This document shows, in pieces, positions 8,463-17,431 of a DNA stretch of 64,000 nt. This stretch comes from Phycisphaeraceae bacterium. Its GTDB lineage: Bacteria; Planctomycetota; Phycisphaerae; Phycisphaerales; UBA1924. The DNA lies in the NCBI GenBank assembly GCA_015200025.1, contig CP054186.1:1116001-1180000 (forward strand). Direction: 5' to 3'. The stretch's first letter is position 1. Each line of letters begins with the position of its first letter. The position numbers and the translations under genes were made by a program. The notes under the pieces were generated by a model. The model did not search any database and was not told where the DNA came from. It saw nothing but the letters and a program-made list of their open reading frames with translations.

Positions 8463-8474
8463 CGGTCGCCGCGG

Positions 8475-9638
8475 TTACGGCTTCGTGCCGGGCACCAGGC
8501 GGAGGATCCGGTCGTCGTCGCGTGCGGGCTGACCGCGGCTGTCGCGGTTGGACGTGGCGAAGTAGATCGATCCGTCGGGGGCGACCGTCACGGCACGCAG
8601 CCTCCCGAGCCCCTTGACGAGGCACTCCTGCCTCACCACCCGGTCGCCGTCGAGTTCGACGCGGATCATCCGGGTGCCCAGGAGCGTGGTGACGAGGAAA
8701 CTCCCCTTGAGTTCGGGGAACAGGTCGGCGTTGTAGAAGGCGGCGGCGCTGGGGGCGACGGTCGGGCTCCACTCGATCAGCGGCGAGACCATGCCGTCGC
8801 GCGTCTGCGCGTGGTGGATCTCGGGCCACCCGTAGTTCTTGCCCTTCTCGATCAGGTTGAACTCGTCCCCGGCGAAGCCCGCCTCGCCGCTGGGCCCGTG
8901 CTCGACCTGGAACAGCCGCCCGGTCCCGGGCTGCCAGTCGAGGCCCTGCGGGTTGCGGCAGCCGTAGACCCAGACCTCGGGGCGGACGCCCTTGGCGCGG
9001 TGCTCGGGCGTGTTGAACGGATTGTCCTCGGGCGACGAGCCGTCGTCGTTGACGCGGAGGATCTTCCCCCCGAGGCTGGTGAGGTCCTGCGCGAGGTCGC
9101 GGTCGAACCGCTCGCCGGTGGTGATGTAGAGCTTCCCGTCGGGCCCGAACCGGACGCGGCACCCCGCGTGGTTGGCCCCGGCGGGCATGCCCGAAACGAT
9201 CACGCGCGGCTCGACCAGCACACCGTCGCGCTCGGTGTACCGCACGACGCGCACGTCGTTGTCGTCGCGCGACCCGTACGCGAGGTAGACCCAGCGGTTC
9301 TCCGCGAACGCCGGGTGCAGGCACAGGCCCATCAGCCCGTTCTCGGCGGGCTGCTTCCAGACCTTGAGCGTCAGCGCGGGCTCGGGCAGCAGCGCCCCGT
9401 CTTTGATGACGCGCACCCGCCCGGGACGCTCGGACACGAAGATCCGACCGTCGGGGAGGAACGCCAGGTCCCACGGGACCTGCAGCCCCGTCGCGACCGT
9501 CTCGACCGTGTACGCGATCTTCGACATCTCCGACGGCGGCTTGCTCGAGATCGTCGCCCTCGGCTCGTCGTTCGGCAGGCCAATGGCGGCCGGCGTGAGC
9601 GCGACAATCCCGGCGACGGCGATCAGGGTGGTCCTCAT
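8475..9638 (-). CDS. Secreted PQQ-dependent sugar dehydrogenase (soluble GDH / YliI-type)
   Basis: A 387-residue exported six-bladed propeller enzyme with a signal peptide at residues 1-20. Conserved blocks of the glucose/sorbosone dehydrogenase (GSDH) family are present in order: QVPWDLAFLPDGRIFVSERPG, HPAFAENRWVYLAYG, NHAGCRVRFGPDGKLY containing the catalytic-region His, DLTSLGGKILRVNDDGS, VYGCRNPQGLDW, and GDEFNLIEKGKNYGWPE. Such enzymes oxidise aldose sugars using PQQ and Ca2+ in the periplasm. The gene converges with the S51 lipoprotein gene and diverges from xylulokinase, which also acts in sugar metabolism, but a shared pathway is only inference. Confidence 0.9.
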   Translation of the reverse strand: MRTTLIAVAGIVALTPAAIGLPNDEPRATISSKPPSEMSKIAYTVETVATGLQVPWDLAFLPDGRIFVSERPGRVRVIKDGALLPEPALTLKVWKQPAENGLMGLCLHPAFAENRWVYLAYGSRDDNDVRVVRYTERDGVLVEPRVIVSGMPAGANHAGCRVRFGPDGKLYITTGERFDRDLAQDLTSLGGKILRVNDDGSSPEDNPFNTPEHRAKGVRPEVWVYGCRNPQGLDWQPGTGRLFQVEHGPSGEAGFAGDEFNLIEKGKNYGWPEIHHAQTRDGMVSPLIEWSPTVAPSAAAFYNADLFPELKGSFLVTTLLGTRMIRVELDGDRVVRQECLVKGLGRLRAVTVAPDGSIYFATSNRDSRGQPARDDDRILRLVPGTKP

Positions 9639-9661
9639 GACGCCATGATACCGCCGACGGG

Positions 9662-9667
9662 TACACT
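9662..9667 (+). promoter_or_regulatory. Candidate -10 element of xylB
   Basis: TACACT ends six bases before the xylB ATG in otherwise GC-rich DNA. If used, the mRNA would start at or just before the start codon, giving an almost leaderless transcript; no Shine-Dalgarno sequence is present to contradict this. No clear -35 element is visible. Confidence 0.3.
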
Positions 9668-9673
9668 GGCTTC

Positions 9674-11218
9674 ATGCTCCTGGGCATCGACTGTGGGACG
9701 AGTTCGACCAAGGCGATCCTGATCGACGGACGCGGGTCGATCGTCGGGTCGGGCTCCTCGTCAACACCCGTGGAATCGCCACGCCCGGGCTGGACGCAGC
9801 AGGACCCCGTGCTCTGGTGGGAGGCGGCTCGGGAGGCCGTCGCCCGGGCCCTGGCCGGCGCCGGCGTACCCGGGAGCGCGGTGCGGGCGGTGGGGCTCTC
9901 TGGGCAGATGCACGGCTCGGTGCTGCTGGACGTCGCGACGATCTCGTCCCGCGGCACGTCGGACGACGCCCTCTTCCCGGCGCTCCTGTGGAACGACCAG
10001 CGTACGGCCGGGCACTTGGGCGCGATCGCCCACGCCGCGGGAGGATCGAAGGCCTTGGTCGAGCGTGTGGGGAACGCGGCCCTGACGGGGTTCACGCTCC
10101 CCAAACTCCTGTGGATCAAGCAGCACCATCCCGAGGTCATGGACCGCGCTGCCGTGGTCATGCTCCCCAAGGACTATCTCCGGTTCCGGCTGACGGGGGA
10201 GGCCGCGACCGACGTGGGTGATGCGTCGGGGACGCTGATGTTCAGCCCGCGCGGGCGTGCGTGGGACACGGACCTGGTTGTGCGCCTCGGCCTGAACCCC
10301 TCGATCCTGCCCCGGGTGATCGAATCGGGCGAGGTCGCGGGAACGCTGTCGCGGTGGGCGGCCGAGCGGACCGGGCTCAGGGCGGGGACCCCGGTGATCG
10401 CCGGGAGCGGCGACAACCAGACCTCCGCGGTCGGCGCGGGCGTGACCTCGCCGGGCGACGGGCTGATGATCGTGGGCACGTCGGGCGTCATCTACACGCA
10501 CTCGGCCTCGCCCCGCGCCGATACGGGCGACGCCGGCGCGTGCGGGCGGACCCACCTCTTCGCCGCCGCGGACGGGACCGCGAGGGCGCCCGGGGCGTGG
10601 TGCGTGACGGGGTGCATCCTCTCGGCGGCGGGCTCGCTCCAGTGGCTGCGCGACACGGCCGCCCCGGGCCTGGATTTCGAGACCCTGATCGGCGAGGCCT
10701 GGTCGGCCCCACCCGGCGCCGAGGGGTTGATCTTTCTCCCGTACCTCGCCGGGGAACGCTGCCCGCACCAGGATCCTTCGGCACGCGGGGCGTTCGTCGG
10801 GCTCTCGCTCCACCACGGGCGCGGGCACCTGGCCCGGGCTGTCATCGAGGGCGTCAGTTTCGCGCTCGACCAGGTCGTCCGCCTCCAGCGCTCGCTCGGG
10901 GTCCCCATCGACCGCGTGCGCCTCACCGGCGGCGCGGCCCAGAGCCACGCGTGGGCCCGCCTGCTCGCCGACCTCACCGAGACCCCCATCGAGATCACCG
11001 ACTCGACAGAAGGCTCTGCGTTGGGCGCGGCGTTGCTGGCGGGGGTCGGGATCGGCGACTGGTCCGACGTGCGCGAGGCGGGCGCCGGCACGATCCGCGT
11101 CACCCACCGGATCGAGCCCGGCCCTCTCGACCCGGCGTTGCGCGACGCGCGAGAGACCTTCTCGGGCCTCTACGCGGCGCTCAAGCCCGCGTTCTCGCGA
11201 TTGTCCGCGACGGCATGA
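9674..11218 (+). CDS. xylB: Xylulokinase (FGGY carbohydrate kinase)
   Basis: A 514-residue FGGY-family kinase that phosphorylates D-xylulose to xylulose 5-phosphate with ATP, feeding the pentose phosphate pathway. It has the N-terminal phosphate loop DCGTSSTKA, xylulokinase-typical GLSGQMHGSVLLD (about residues 75-87), LPKDYLRFRLTG, a DVGDASGT segment with the catalytic-base Asp region, GSGDNQTSAVGAGV, and the C-terminal ATP motif LTGGAAQSHAWARLLAD. GQMHG distinguishes xylulokinase from glycerol and gluconate kinases. No xylose isomerase or transporter is next to it. Confidence 0.92.
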   Translation: MLLGIDCGTSSTKAILIDGRGSIVGSGSSSTPVESPRPGWTQQDPVLWWEAAREAVARALAGAGVPGSAVRAVGLSGQMHGSVLLDVATISSRGTSDDALFPALLWNDQRTAGHLGAIAHAAGGSKALVERVGNAALTGFTLPKLLWIKQHHPEVMDRAAVVMLPKDYLRFRLTGEAATDVGDASGTLMFSPRGRAWDTDLVVRLGLNPSILPRVIESGEVAGTLSRWAAERTGLRAGTPVIAGSGDNQTSAVGAGVTSPGDGLMIVGTSGVIYTHSASPRADTGDAGACGRTHLFAAADGTARAPGAWCVTGCILSAAGSLQWLRDTAAPGLDFETLIGEAWSAPPGAEGLIFLPYLAGERCPHQDPSARGAFVGLSLHHGRGHLARAVIEGVSFALDQVVRLQRSLGVPIDRVRLTGGAAQSHAWARLLADLTETPIEITDSTEGSALGAALLAGVGIGDWSDVREAGAGTIRVTHRIEPGPLDPALRDARETFSGLYAALKPAFSRLSATA

Positions 11219-11383
11219 CCCCACCTCCCCCATCGCAAGCCCGGCACGCCGCCCGAGGTCTACACTTGCGTCCCGGCGGAACGGAGGTTCAGGCCCGCCG
11301 GACCGCGCCGTTCGAGCGAACACAGGATGAACACGCGCGGAGGACGACTTCCAAGGCCGAACTCGCATCAGAAGAAGCCCCTC

Positions 11384-12898
11384 ATGTCCTCCAACACCCC
11401 AGGCGATTCCACCCCCCCCGGCCCATCGACCACGACCGGGGGCCCGACGCCCTCGTCGCCCGAGACCGCGCCCGCGGGGACGCCGTCCCAGGCCGGCCCG
11501 TCGGGAGCGCCCCGTGGTCCTCGCCCGCCGCGCCCCGCGCCGCGCGGCGACACGCCGCCGCAGGTCAACGTCATCGACCCCCGGTCGATGAGCAAGGTCG
11601 TGCTCGGGTCGGACATCGAGGCCGAGGTCAACGCGGCGATGGCCGACATGGAAGCCGCCGGCGCCGCGGCACCCTCTCGAGGCGCCCGCCCCACGGTGAT
11701 GCCCGGGGGCGAGCCGCCCAAGCCCGCCATCCGCGGGCCGAGGGTCGTTCAGGCCGGCCGTGAGCACCGCACGGGCCGCGTGGTCTCGGTCGGGCCGACG
11801 GACATTTTCCTCGAGTTCGGGCCCAAGGAGCTCGGGATCCTCGCGCGGGCGCAGTTCCCCGAGGACCAGGTCCCCGCCGTGGGCGCCGAGGCCGAGGTCG
11901 TCATCGACAAGTTCGAGGCTGCCGAGAGCCTGTTTATCTGCTCCCGCCCCGGGGCGGTGCAGAAGGCCCAGTGGGAGCTGCTCGAGCCCGGGCAGGTCGT
12001 CGAGGCCCGTGTGACGGGCGTCACCAAGGGCGGGCTCGAGCTCGAGGTGGCCAACCACCGCGCGTTCATGCCGGCGAGCCAGGTCTCCGTCGAACGGACG
12101 CCGGACCTGAGCGTCTTCGTGGGCGAGAAGTTCCGCTGTGAGGTCGTGCGCGTCGAGCGCATGGGGTCGGGCAATATCGTCCTCTCCCGCCGCAACATCC
12201 TTGAGCAGGAGCGGGCCCAGCACGCCGAGGCCCTTAAGACCAAGCTCGAAGAGGGCCAGACCGTCGAGGGGACCGTCCGCAAGATCATGCCCTTCGGGGC
12301 CTTCGTGGACCTCGGCGGGGTCGACGGGCTCGTCCATCTCTCCGACATGACCTACGACCGCGCGGGCTACGGGGAGAAGGCCGTCGAGAAGTACGTCAAG
12401 GAAGGCCAGCGCCTCACGGTCAAGATCCTCAAGCTTGATTGGGACAACAACCGCATCTCGCTGGGGCTCAAGCAGCTGGTGGGCGACCCCTTCCAGACCG
12501 CGGCCGCCAACATCGTCGAGGGCGCCGAACTGACCGGGCGCGTCACCAAGATCCTCGAGTTCGGGTGCTTCGTCGAGATCTCCCCGGGCGTCGAGGGCCT
12601 CGTCCACATCTCCGAGCTCGACCACCGACGCGTCAACACCGTCGCCGAGGTCGTCCAGCCCGACCAGATCGTCGCGTGCAAGGTCCTCAAGGTCGACCCC
12701 GGCACCCGGCGCGTGAGCCTCTCGATCAAGGCCACCAAGCCCCTGCCCCAGGTCAACCTCAGCGCCGGCCCCGGTGGCGGCGGCAAGGGCAAGGACCGAC
12801 CCGCCAGGACCGCCGAGGACATCCTCAAGGATTCCCCCGCCCTCCGCAAACTCCGAGAAAAGGCCCGGCATATGCAGTTCAAGGGCGGGCTCGGTTAA
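11384..12898 (+). CDS. Four-S1-domain RNA-binding protein (ribosomal protein S1-like)
   Basis: About 504 residues from ATG 11384; ATG 11327 is an alternative. Residues 1-120 are Pro/Gly-rich and probably disordered. Four S1 OB-fold repeats follow at about 126-200, 204-285, 291-370 and 381-451. The third and fourth are the most canonical (VEGTVRKIMPFGAFVDLGGVDGLVHLSD; LTGRVTKILEFGCFVEISPGVEGLVHISE). Two-to-four-domain S1 proteins of this type act as ribosomal protein S1 or as S1 paralogues that bind mRNA. The window cannot show whether this is the only S1 of the genome. A TACACT box at 11261-11266 may be its promoter. Confidence 0.78.
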   Translation: MSSNTPGDSTPPGPSTTTGGPTPSSPETAPAGTPSQAGPSGAPRGPRPPRPAPRGDTPPQVNVIDPRSMSKVVLGSDIEAEVNAAMADMEAAGAAAPSRGARPTVMPGGEPPKPAIRGPRVVQAGREHRTGRVVSVGPTDIFLEFGPKELGILARAQFPEDQVPAVGAEAEVVIDKFEAAESLFICSRPGAVQKAQWELLEPGQVVEARVTGVTKGGLELEVANHRAFMPASQVSVERTPDLSVFVGEKFRCEVVRVERMGSGNIVLSRRNILEQERAQHAEALKTKLEEGQTVEGTVRKIMPFGAFVDLGGVDGLVHLSDMTYDRAGYGEKAVEKYVKEGQRLTVKILKLDWDNNRISLGLKQLVGDPFQTAAANIVEGAELTGRVTKILEFGCFVEISPGVEGLVHISELDHRRVNTVAEVVQPDQIVACKVLKVDPGTRRVSLSIKATKPLPQVNLSAGPGGGGKGKDRPARTAEDILKDSPALRKLREKARHMQFKGGLG

Positions 12899-12967
12899 TC
12901 CTCTACCCCGCCCGGCCCCACGCCGCCCGGGCGTCGAACCGTCACGCCCGGCGTCGCGTACCGCCCC

Positions 12968-14152
12968 ATGATGGCCACGCCCAAGGCCTCGTCCCTCCTC
13001 CGACGCCCCGCCGCCCTCGCTCTTGCCGCGCTGGCGCCGTTCCCGCTGGCGTACGGGCTGTACGCGGTCATCGCCTCGGGCGTTTCCGCCCCCAGCGCTG
13101 TCGTCGGGATTTTCCTCTCGCTCCCGACGCTCCTTGAATCCACCCTCCTCACCGCGGGCCTCGCCCTGATCGCCCTGGGCCTCCCCCACCGCGTCGGGCG
13201 CTCCCTCCACTGCGCCTCGTGCGGGTATCAGCGCATCGAGGAGACCGACCGCCTCCTCTCCAACTGCCCCGAGTGCGGGCGTCACTGGCGACGCTTCGGC
13301 GGCTGGCGCGTCGGCAAGCCCGCCGGGAACCGCGCCCGCCTGACCAAGGGCGTTCTCCTCGCCGCCGTCGCGCTGAGTTCCGCCACCTTCCGAGCGGCCT
13401 TGGGTGAATGGCTCACCGCCAAGCTCCCGACCAACATCCTCGTCCGGCACGTCTTGTACGCGCCACCCTCCGACACCGAACACACCTGGGCCGCGATCAA
13501 TCGCCGCACCCTGACCGACGCCCAGAAGCGCTGGCTCGCCGAGGGGCTCCTCGACCGCCGGCGGACCTCCGTGCTCGATTACGCGTCGGCCCAGTGGCTC
13601 GACCGTCGCCTGGCGTTGAACGAACTCTCCGCCGCCGCCAAGCACCGCTACATCGACGAACTCTGCCAGTTCACCCTCGAGGCGCCCGACTCGGTCACGC
13701 TCGGGCAGCCGATCCTCGTCCGGCTCAGCGGCGTCTACCGGGGCCCCTACAACGGGACCCCCGACGGAGAAGCCGCCATCGCCCTCGAAGGGCTCCACGC
13801 CCGGTTCCCCATCCCGGACGAGGAAGAGGAGGCCGCACGCACCGATTTTGAGCGGCGGTTCCTCCAGATGCAGGCGACGCAGACGCAGGCCCGGTCCGAG
13901 CGGCTGGTCAGCGCGGGCCGGCTCGCCCAGCTGCCCGTCGTGGGGTCGGCCTCGTTCATCGCCGACCGCGAGGGCGAGGTCACGATCCACGCGCGGGTGT
14001 GGGTCCTCGTCGCGCCGGGGATCTCGGGGGCCGTCTCGTTCAACCCCGACGGGACGCCGGCGACCAACGTCAGCCCGCTCCACGCCGTCCGCGTCGACCT
14101 GACGCGTCGGGTCACGGTGAGCAACCCGTCATCGACCACGGCGCCGCCCTGA
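12968..14152 (+). CDS. Membrane protein with CxxC zinc ribbon, function unknown
   Basis: A 394-residue protein with two N-terminal transmembrane segments (about residues 14-36 and 41-72). A CxxC-x17-CxxC zinc ribbon follows (CASCGY ... CPECG), then a third hydrophobic segment (about 124-140) and a long soluble domain. Small membrane proteins with this ribbon after TM helices are common in Phycisphaerae and often have no assigned role. The C-terminal part is beta-rich, with no motif I can assign. It starts 70 bases after the S1 gene and is followed 40 bases later by the Nif3 gene, so co-transcription is possible. Confidence 0.65.
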   Translation: MMATPKASSLLRRPAALALAALAPFPLAYGLYAVIASGVSAPSAVVGIFLSLPTLLESTLLTAGLALIALGLPHRVGRSLHCASCGYQRIEETDRLLSNCPECGRHWRRFGGWRVGKPAGNRARLTKGVLLAAVALSSATFRAALGEWLTAKLPTNILVRHVLYAPPSDTEHTWAAINRRTLTDAQKRWLAEGLLDRRRTSVLDYASAQWLDRRLALNELSAAAKHRYIDELCQFTLEAPDSVTLGQPILVRLSGVYRGPYNGTPDGEAAIALEGLHARFPIPDEEEEAARTDFERRFLQMQATQTQARSERLVSAGRLAQLPVVGSASFIADREGEVTIHARVWVLVAPGISGAVSFNPDGTPATNVSPLHAVRVDLTRRVTVSNPSSTTAPP

Positions 14153-14192
14153 CGTCACCGGCACGCGTCCCGATGACCCACTACCATCGGGC

Positions 14193-15332
14193 ATGATCGT
14201 CAAGGACTTGGTCCGGGCCATGCAGGCCATCGCGCCGCTCGAATACGCCGAGCCCTGGGACCGCGTGGGGCTGCTCGTGGGGTCCCACGACCGGCCGCTC
14301 GAGGGCCCGATCGTCCTGACCATCGACCTGACCGAGCGGGTGCTCGCCGAGGCCCAGTCCGCCGGTGCCTCGGCCGTCATCGCCTACCACCCGCCCATCT
14401 GGGAGCCGCTCACGTCGGTGACGGACCGCACGCCCCAGCAGCGCATCATCATGCGGGCCATCGAGCTCGGGCTCGCCGTGTACGCGCCGCACACCGCCCT
14501 CGACGCGGTGCCCGGCGGGATCTGCGACTGGCTCTGCGAAGGGCTCTCGGGCTCGACCGACGGCAAAATCGCCGGCGACCACCGCGCCCTTCAGCCCCAC
14601 CCTCACCGCGAGCCCACCCAGGAAGTCAAGATCGTCACCTTCGTCCCCCACGACCACCTGAACACCCTCCGCAACGCGCTCGCCACCGCCGGCGCGGGCA
14701 TCATCGGCCACTACCGCGTCTGCTCGTTCTCCGCCAAGGGCGAAGGGACATTCCTGGGCGACGAGAACTCCAGGCCCGCCGTCGGCGAGGCCGGGGTCCT
14801 CCAGTCCGTCGACGAGTGCCGCCTCGAGATGGTGTGCTCCAAGCACGCCCTGCCCCTGGCGGTCCAGACCCTCCGCCGGTTCCACCCCTACGAGACCCCC
14901 GCCTTCGATATCTACGAAACCCTCCCGGTGCCGCAGCGGGATTTCGGCCCGGGTCGGCGTCTCGTCCTCGACCGCCCCGTCGAACTCCCCGAGCTGGCCC
15001 GCCGCTTCAAGGCGTTCCTCGGGTCGGCCTCCGTCCGCTTCGCCGACGCGGGGCACCGGGGCCCCGTCAAAACCATCGGGGTGTGCGCCGGCTCGGGCAA
15101 CGACCTGGCCCCCACCGCCCGCGCCGAGGGGTGCGAGGTTTACGTCACCGGCGAAATGGGGCACCACCACATCCTCGCCTCGCTCCACGCCGGGATGTCC
15201 GTCATCCTCGGCGAACACACCGGCACCGAACGCGGGTTTCTCCCGCGACTCGCCTCGCTGATCAAACGGCACCTCCCCCTCGCCGACCCCATCATCAGCG
15301 CCACCGACCGCGACCCACTGACCCCGATCTGA
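14193..15332 (+). CDS. Nif3-like dinuclear metal-center protein (YqfO/YbgI family)
   Basis: A 379-residue member of the NIF3 family, which forms toroidal hexamers with a two-metal site. N-terminal half: PWDRVGLLVG, VIAYHPPIW (metal His) and YAPHTALDAVPGGICDWL. C-terminal half: GSGNDLAPTA, VYVTGEMGHHH and LGEHTGTERGF, with metal-binding His and Glu. About 120 residues lie between the halves (EVKIVTFVPHDHLNTLRNAL onward, with FHPYETPAFD), matching the PII-like insert of the long YqfO form in Firmicutes. Some homologues are called GTP cyclohydrolase 1 type 2, but the true activity is unsettled. It forms a tight group with the GNAT and folC genes. Confidence 0.88.
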   Translation: MIVKDLVRAMQAIAPLEYAEPWDRVGLLVGSHDRPLEGPIVLTIDLTERVLAEAQSAGASAVIAYHPPIWEPLTSVTDRTPQQRIIMRAIELGLAVYAPHTALDAVPGGICDWLCEGLSGSTDGKIAGDHRALQPHPHREPTQEVKIVTFVPHDHLNTLRNALATAGAGIIGHYRVCSFSAKGEGTFLGDENSRPAVGEAGVLQSVDECRLEMVCSKHALPLAVQTLRRFHPYETPAFDIYETLPVPQRDFGPGRRLVLDRPVELPELARRFKAFLGSASVRFADAGHRGPVKTIGVCAGSGNDLAPTARAEGCEVYVTGEMGHHHILASLHAGMSVILGEHTGTERGFLPRLASLIKRHLPLADPIISATDRDPLTPI

Positions 15333-15342
15333 GCCCGACGAG

Positions 15343-15936
15343 ATGGCCTCCCTTGATCCGATCCGCGTCGGCCGCGCCACGGGAACGCCCGTGATCGTCC
15401 GCTCGGCACGCCCCGACGACGCCCCGGCCATTCTCGCCATCTCACGGTCCGCCGCCCTGACCCCGCACACCGTCGTCGAGCCCGACGAGGTCGCCGGCGT
15501 GGCCCTCGACACCGCACGCGAGATCGACGACGTGACCGCGAATCCGCAACGACTGTGGCTGGTCGCCGAGGTCGACGGCCGCGTCGTCGGCGAACTGACC
15601 TTTTCCGCCCCGAGGCTCCGCCGGATCGCCCACCGAGGGAGGCTCGGCCTCGCCGTCCACGCGGACCACCGCGGGCAAGGCGTCGGCAAAGCCCTCATCC
15701 GCTCGCTCCTCGTGTGGGCCCGGCGGCACCCCCTCATCGAAAAAGTCCGCCTCGGGGTCCTCTCGAGCAACACCGGTGCCATCCGCCTGTACCACCGCCT
15801 GGGATTCCACGAAGAGGCCCGGAGGGCCGCCGAGTTCAAGATCGCACCCGGCATCTACGCCGACGACATCCTGATGGCCCGCTGGGTCAAGCCCCCCCCC
15901 GGGAACCCCCCGGCCTCCACCAATGACCCTTCGTGA
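15343..15936 (+). CDS. GNAT-family N-acetyltransferase
   Basis: A 197-residue GNAT-fold protein. VIVRSARPDDAPAILAISR (about residues 16-34) is the typical beta1-alpha1 opening, and the acetyl-CoA pyrophosphate loop appears as VHADHRGQGVGKALIRSLL (about 103-121), followed by LGVLSSNTGAIRLYHRLGF. It resembles generic RimI/L-amino-acid acetyltransferase relatives, and the acceptor substrate cannot be inferred. It starts 10 bases after the Nif3 stop, and its stop overlaps an in-frame GTG that opens the folC frame. Confidence 0.88.
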   Translation: MASLDPIRVGRATGTPVIVRSARPDDAPAILAISRSAALTPHTVVEPDEVAGVALDTAREIDDVTANPQRLWLVAEVDGRVVGELTFSAPRLRRIAHRGRLGLAVHADHRGQGVGKALIRSLLVWARRHPLIEKVRLGVLSSNTGAIRLYHRLGFHEEARRAAEFKIAPGIYADDILMARWVKPPPGNPPASTNDPS

Positions 15937-15952
15937 ACGCGACCCGCTCACG

Positions 15953-15958
15953 TACAAT
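15953..15958 (+). promoter_or_regulatory. Candidate -10 element of folC
   Basis: TACAAT, five of six positions matching TATAAT, ends ten bases before the ATG at 15969. It favours that ATG as the start of folC over the GTG at 15933, which overlaps the GNAT stop. No convincing -35 hexamer is present. Confidence 0.35.
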
Positions 15959-15968
15959 CGCCCCGCCC

Positions 15969-17387
15969 ATGCCCCGCCCTACCGAAACCACCCAGGCCCG
16001 CCCCGTCGTCGTCGATCTCGACGGCCCCGCGCCCGACGCCTGGCCCAAGATCGAACGGGCGCTCCTCGATCGCGTGGACCTCGAAAAATCCCGCCCCTCC
16101 CAGATCCCCAAAGACGCCTTCAAACTCGACCGCATGCACGCGATCATGGAAGCCCTGGGCAACCCCCACCGCGACGTCCGAACCATTCATATCGCCGGGA
16201 GCAAGGGCAAGGGCAGCACCGCCGAGATGACCGCCGCCGCGCTCGCCGGGTGCGGGTACGCCGTGGGCCTTTACACCAGCCCCCACCTCGTCGACCTCCG
16301 CGAACGCATCCGCATCGGGAACGACCCGATCGACCGGCCACACGCCGCCGACGTCCTCGAACGGGTCGCCCGCGCCGCCGCGCCCGCCGAGAAGAAGCAC
16401 GGCCCGGCCTCGTTTTTCGAGATCCTCACCGCCGCCGCCTTCACCCACTTCGCCGACCTCGCCGTTGATATCGCCGTGATCGAGGTCGGGCTCGGCGGTC
16501 GCCTCGACTCCACCAATGTCATCACCCCCATGGCCTGCGGCCTCACCGCCATCCACCTCGAACACACCGCCCTCCTGGGGTCCACGCTCCCCGAGATCGC
16601 CCGCGAAAAGGCCGGCATCATGAAGCCCGGCGTCCGTGCCGTCTCCGTCCCCCAGCCGCCCGAGGTCCTCGCCGTCTTCCGTGAGACCGCCGAGCGTGTC
16701 GGCGCCCGCCTCGACGTGCTCGGAGAAACCATCGAGTTCTCTCACCGCTTCGAGTACGCCCCGGACCTGGGCCCCCACCACGAGGTCTGCCTCACCACCC
16801 CCCGCTCCAACTTCGAGCACATCCCCGTCCCGCTCAAGGGCGAGCACCAGGCCTACAACGCCTCCCTCGTCCTCGCCTTGCTCGACGCCCTCCGCGAGCA
16901 GGGCTTCCCCATCCGCGACCGCGAGGTCGCGCAGGGCCTCGCCCGCACGCCCAACGCCGGGCGTCTCGAGGTGCTCTGGAACAACCCGCGTATTCTCGCC
17001 GACGGGGCCCACACACGCGAGTCGGTCGAGGCCCTCATCAAGACCATCGGTTCGACCCTGAAGTTCGACAACCTCATCATGGTTTTCGGGTGCGCCGCCG
17101 ACAAGGACACCCAGGGGATGCTCGCCAAGCTCGCCGCCGGCGCCGACAAGATCATCTTCACCAAGGCCACCGACAGCGCCAGGGCCGCCGAGCCCAGGGA
17201 TCTCCAGCGTCGGTTCGCCGAGGTCAGCGGGAAGATGACCCAGACCGCCCCGACCGTCAAGGACGCCCTCAACCTCGCCGCCAAGGCCGCCCAACGGGGC
17301 GATCTCATCTGCGCCACCGGCTCGTTCCTCATCGCCGGCGAGGCCAAGAGACTCCTCCTCGAAAAATCCAAGTCCGTCTCTCCCTGA
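15969..17387 (+). CDS. folC: Dihydrofolate synthase / folylpolyglutamate synthase
   Basis: About 472 residues from ATG 15969; a GTG at 15933 would add 12. The Mur-ligase-type ATP loop IHIAGSKGKGSTAEM, then GLYTSPHLVDLRERIRI, VIEVGLGGRLDSTNVI and HTALLGSTLPEIAREKAGIMKPG are all FolC signatures. ILADGAHTRESVEALIKTI and IMVFGCAADKDTQGML follow in the C-terminal domain. The enzyme adds glutamate to dihydropteroate and to reduced folates using ATP. Most bacteria have one bifunctional FolC; whether this one has both activities is not visible. It has a 25-residue Pro-rich N-terminal extension. Confidence 0.92.
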   Translation: MPRPTETTQARPVVVDLDGPAPDAWPKIERALLDRVDLEKSRPSQIPKDAFKLDRMHAIMEALGNPHRDVRTIHIAGSKGKGSTAEMTAAALAGCGYAVGLYTSPHLVDLRERIRIGNDPIDRPHAADVLERVARAAAPAEKKHGPASFFEILTAAAFTHFADLAVDIAVIEVGLGGRLDSTNVITPMACGLTAIHLEHTALLGSTLPEIAREKAGIMKPGVRAVSVPQPPEVLAVFRETAERVGARLDVLGETIEFSHRFEYAPDLGPHHEVCLTTPRSNFEHIPVPLKGEHQAYNASLVLALLDALREQGFPIRDREVAQGLARTPNAGRLEVLWNNPRILADGAHTRESVEALIKTIGSTLKFDNLIMVFGCAADKDTQGMLAKLAAGADKIIFTKATDSARAAEPRDLQRRFAEVSGKMTQTAPTVKDALNLAAKAAQRGDLICATGSFLIAGEAKRLLLEKSKSVSP

Positions 17388-17419
17388 GCCGCCCACCGCC
17401 CGCGCTCCACGCCCCACGG

Positions 17420-17425
17420 TAAACT
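17420..17425 (+). promoter_or_regulatory. Candidate -10 element before the semialdehyde dehydrogenase gene
   Basis: TAAACT ends six bases before the GTG at 17432 in a 44-base GC-rich gap after folC. It would allow the two plus-strand kynurenine genes to be transcribed separately from folC, with an almost leaderless mRNA. No -35 match is visible. Confidence 0.3.
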
Positions 17426-17431
17426 CCCGGC

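Noticed and set aside
9761..14083. 1440-residue open frame on the minus strand
   Set aside because: It lies antisense to xylB, the S1 gene and the zinc-ribbon gene, has no recognisable domain and shows the Gly/Asp/Arg-rich composition of a GC-driven shadow frame.
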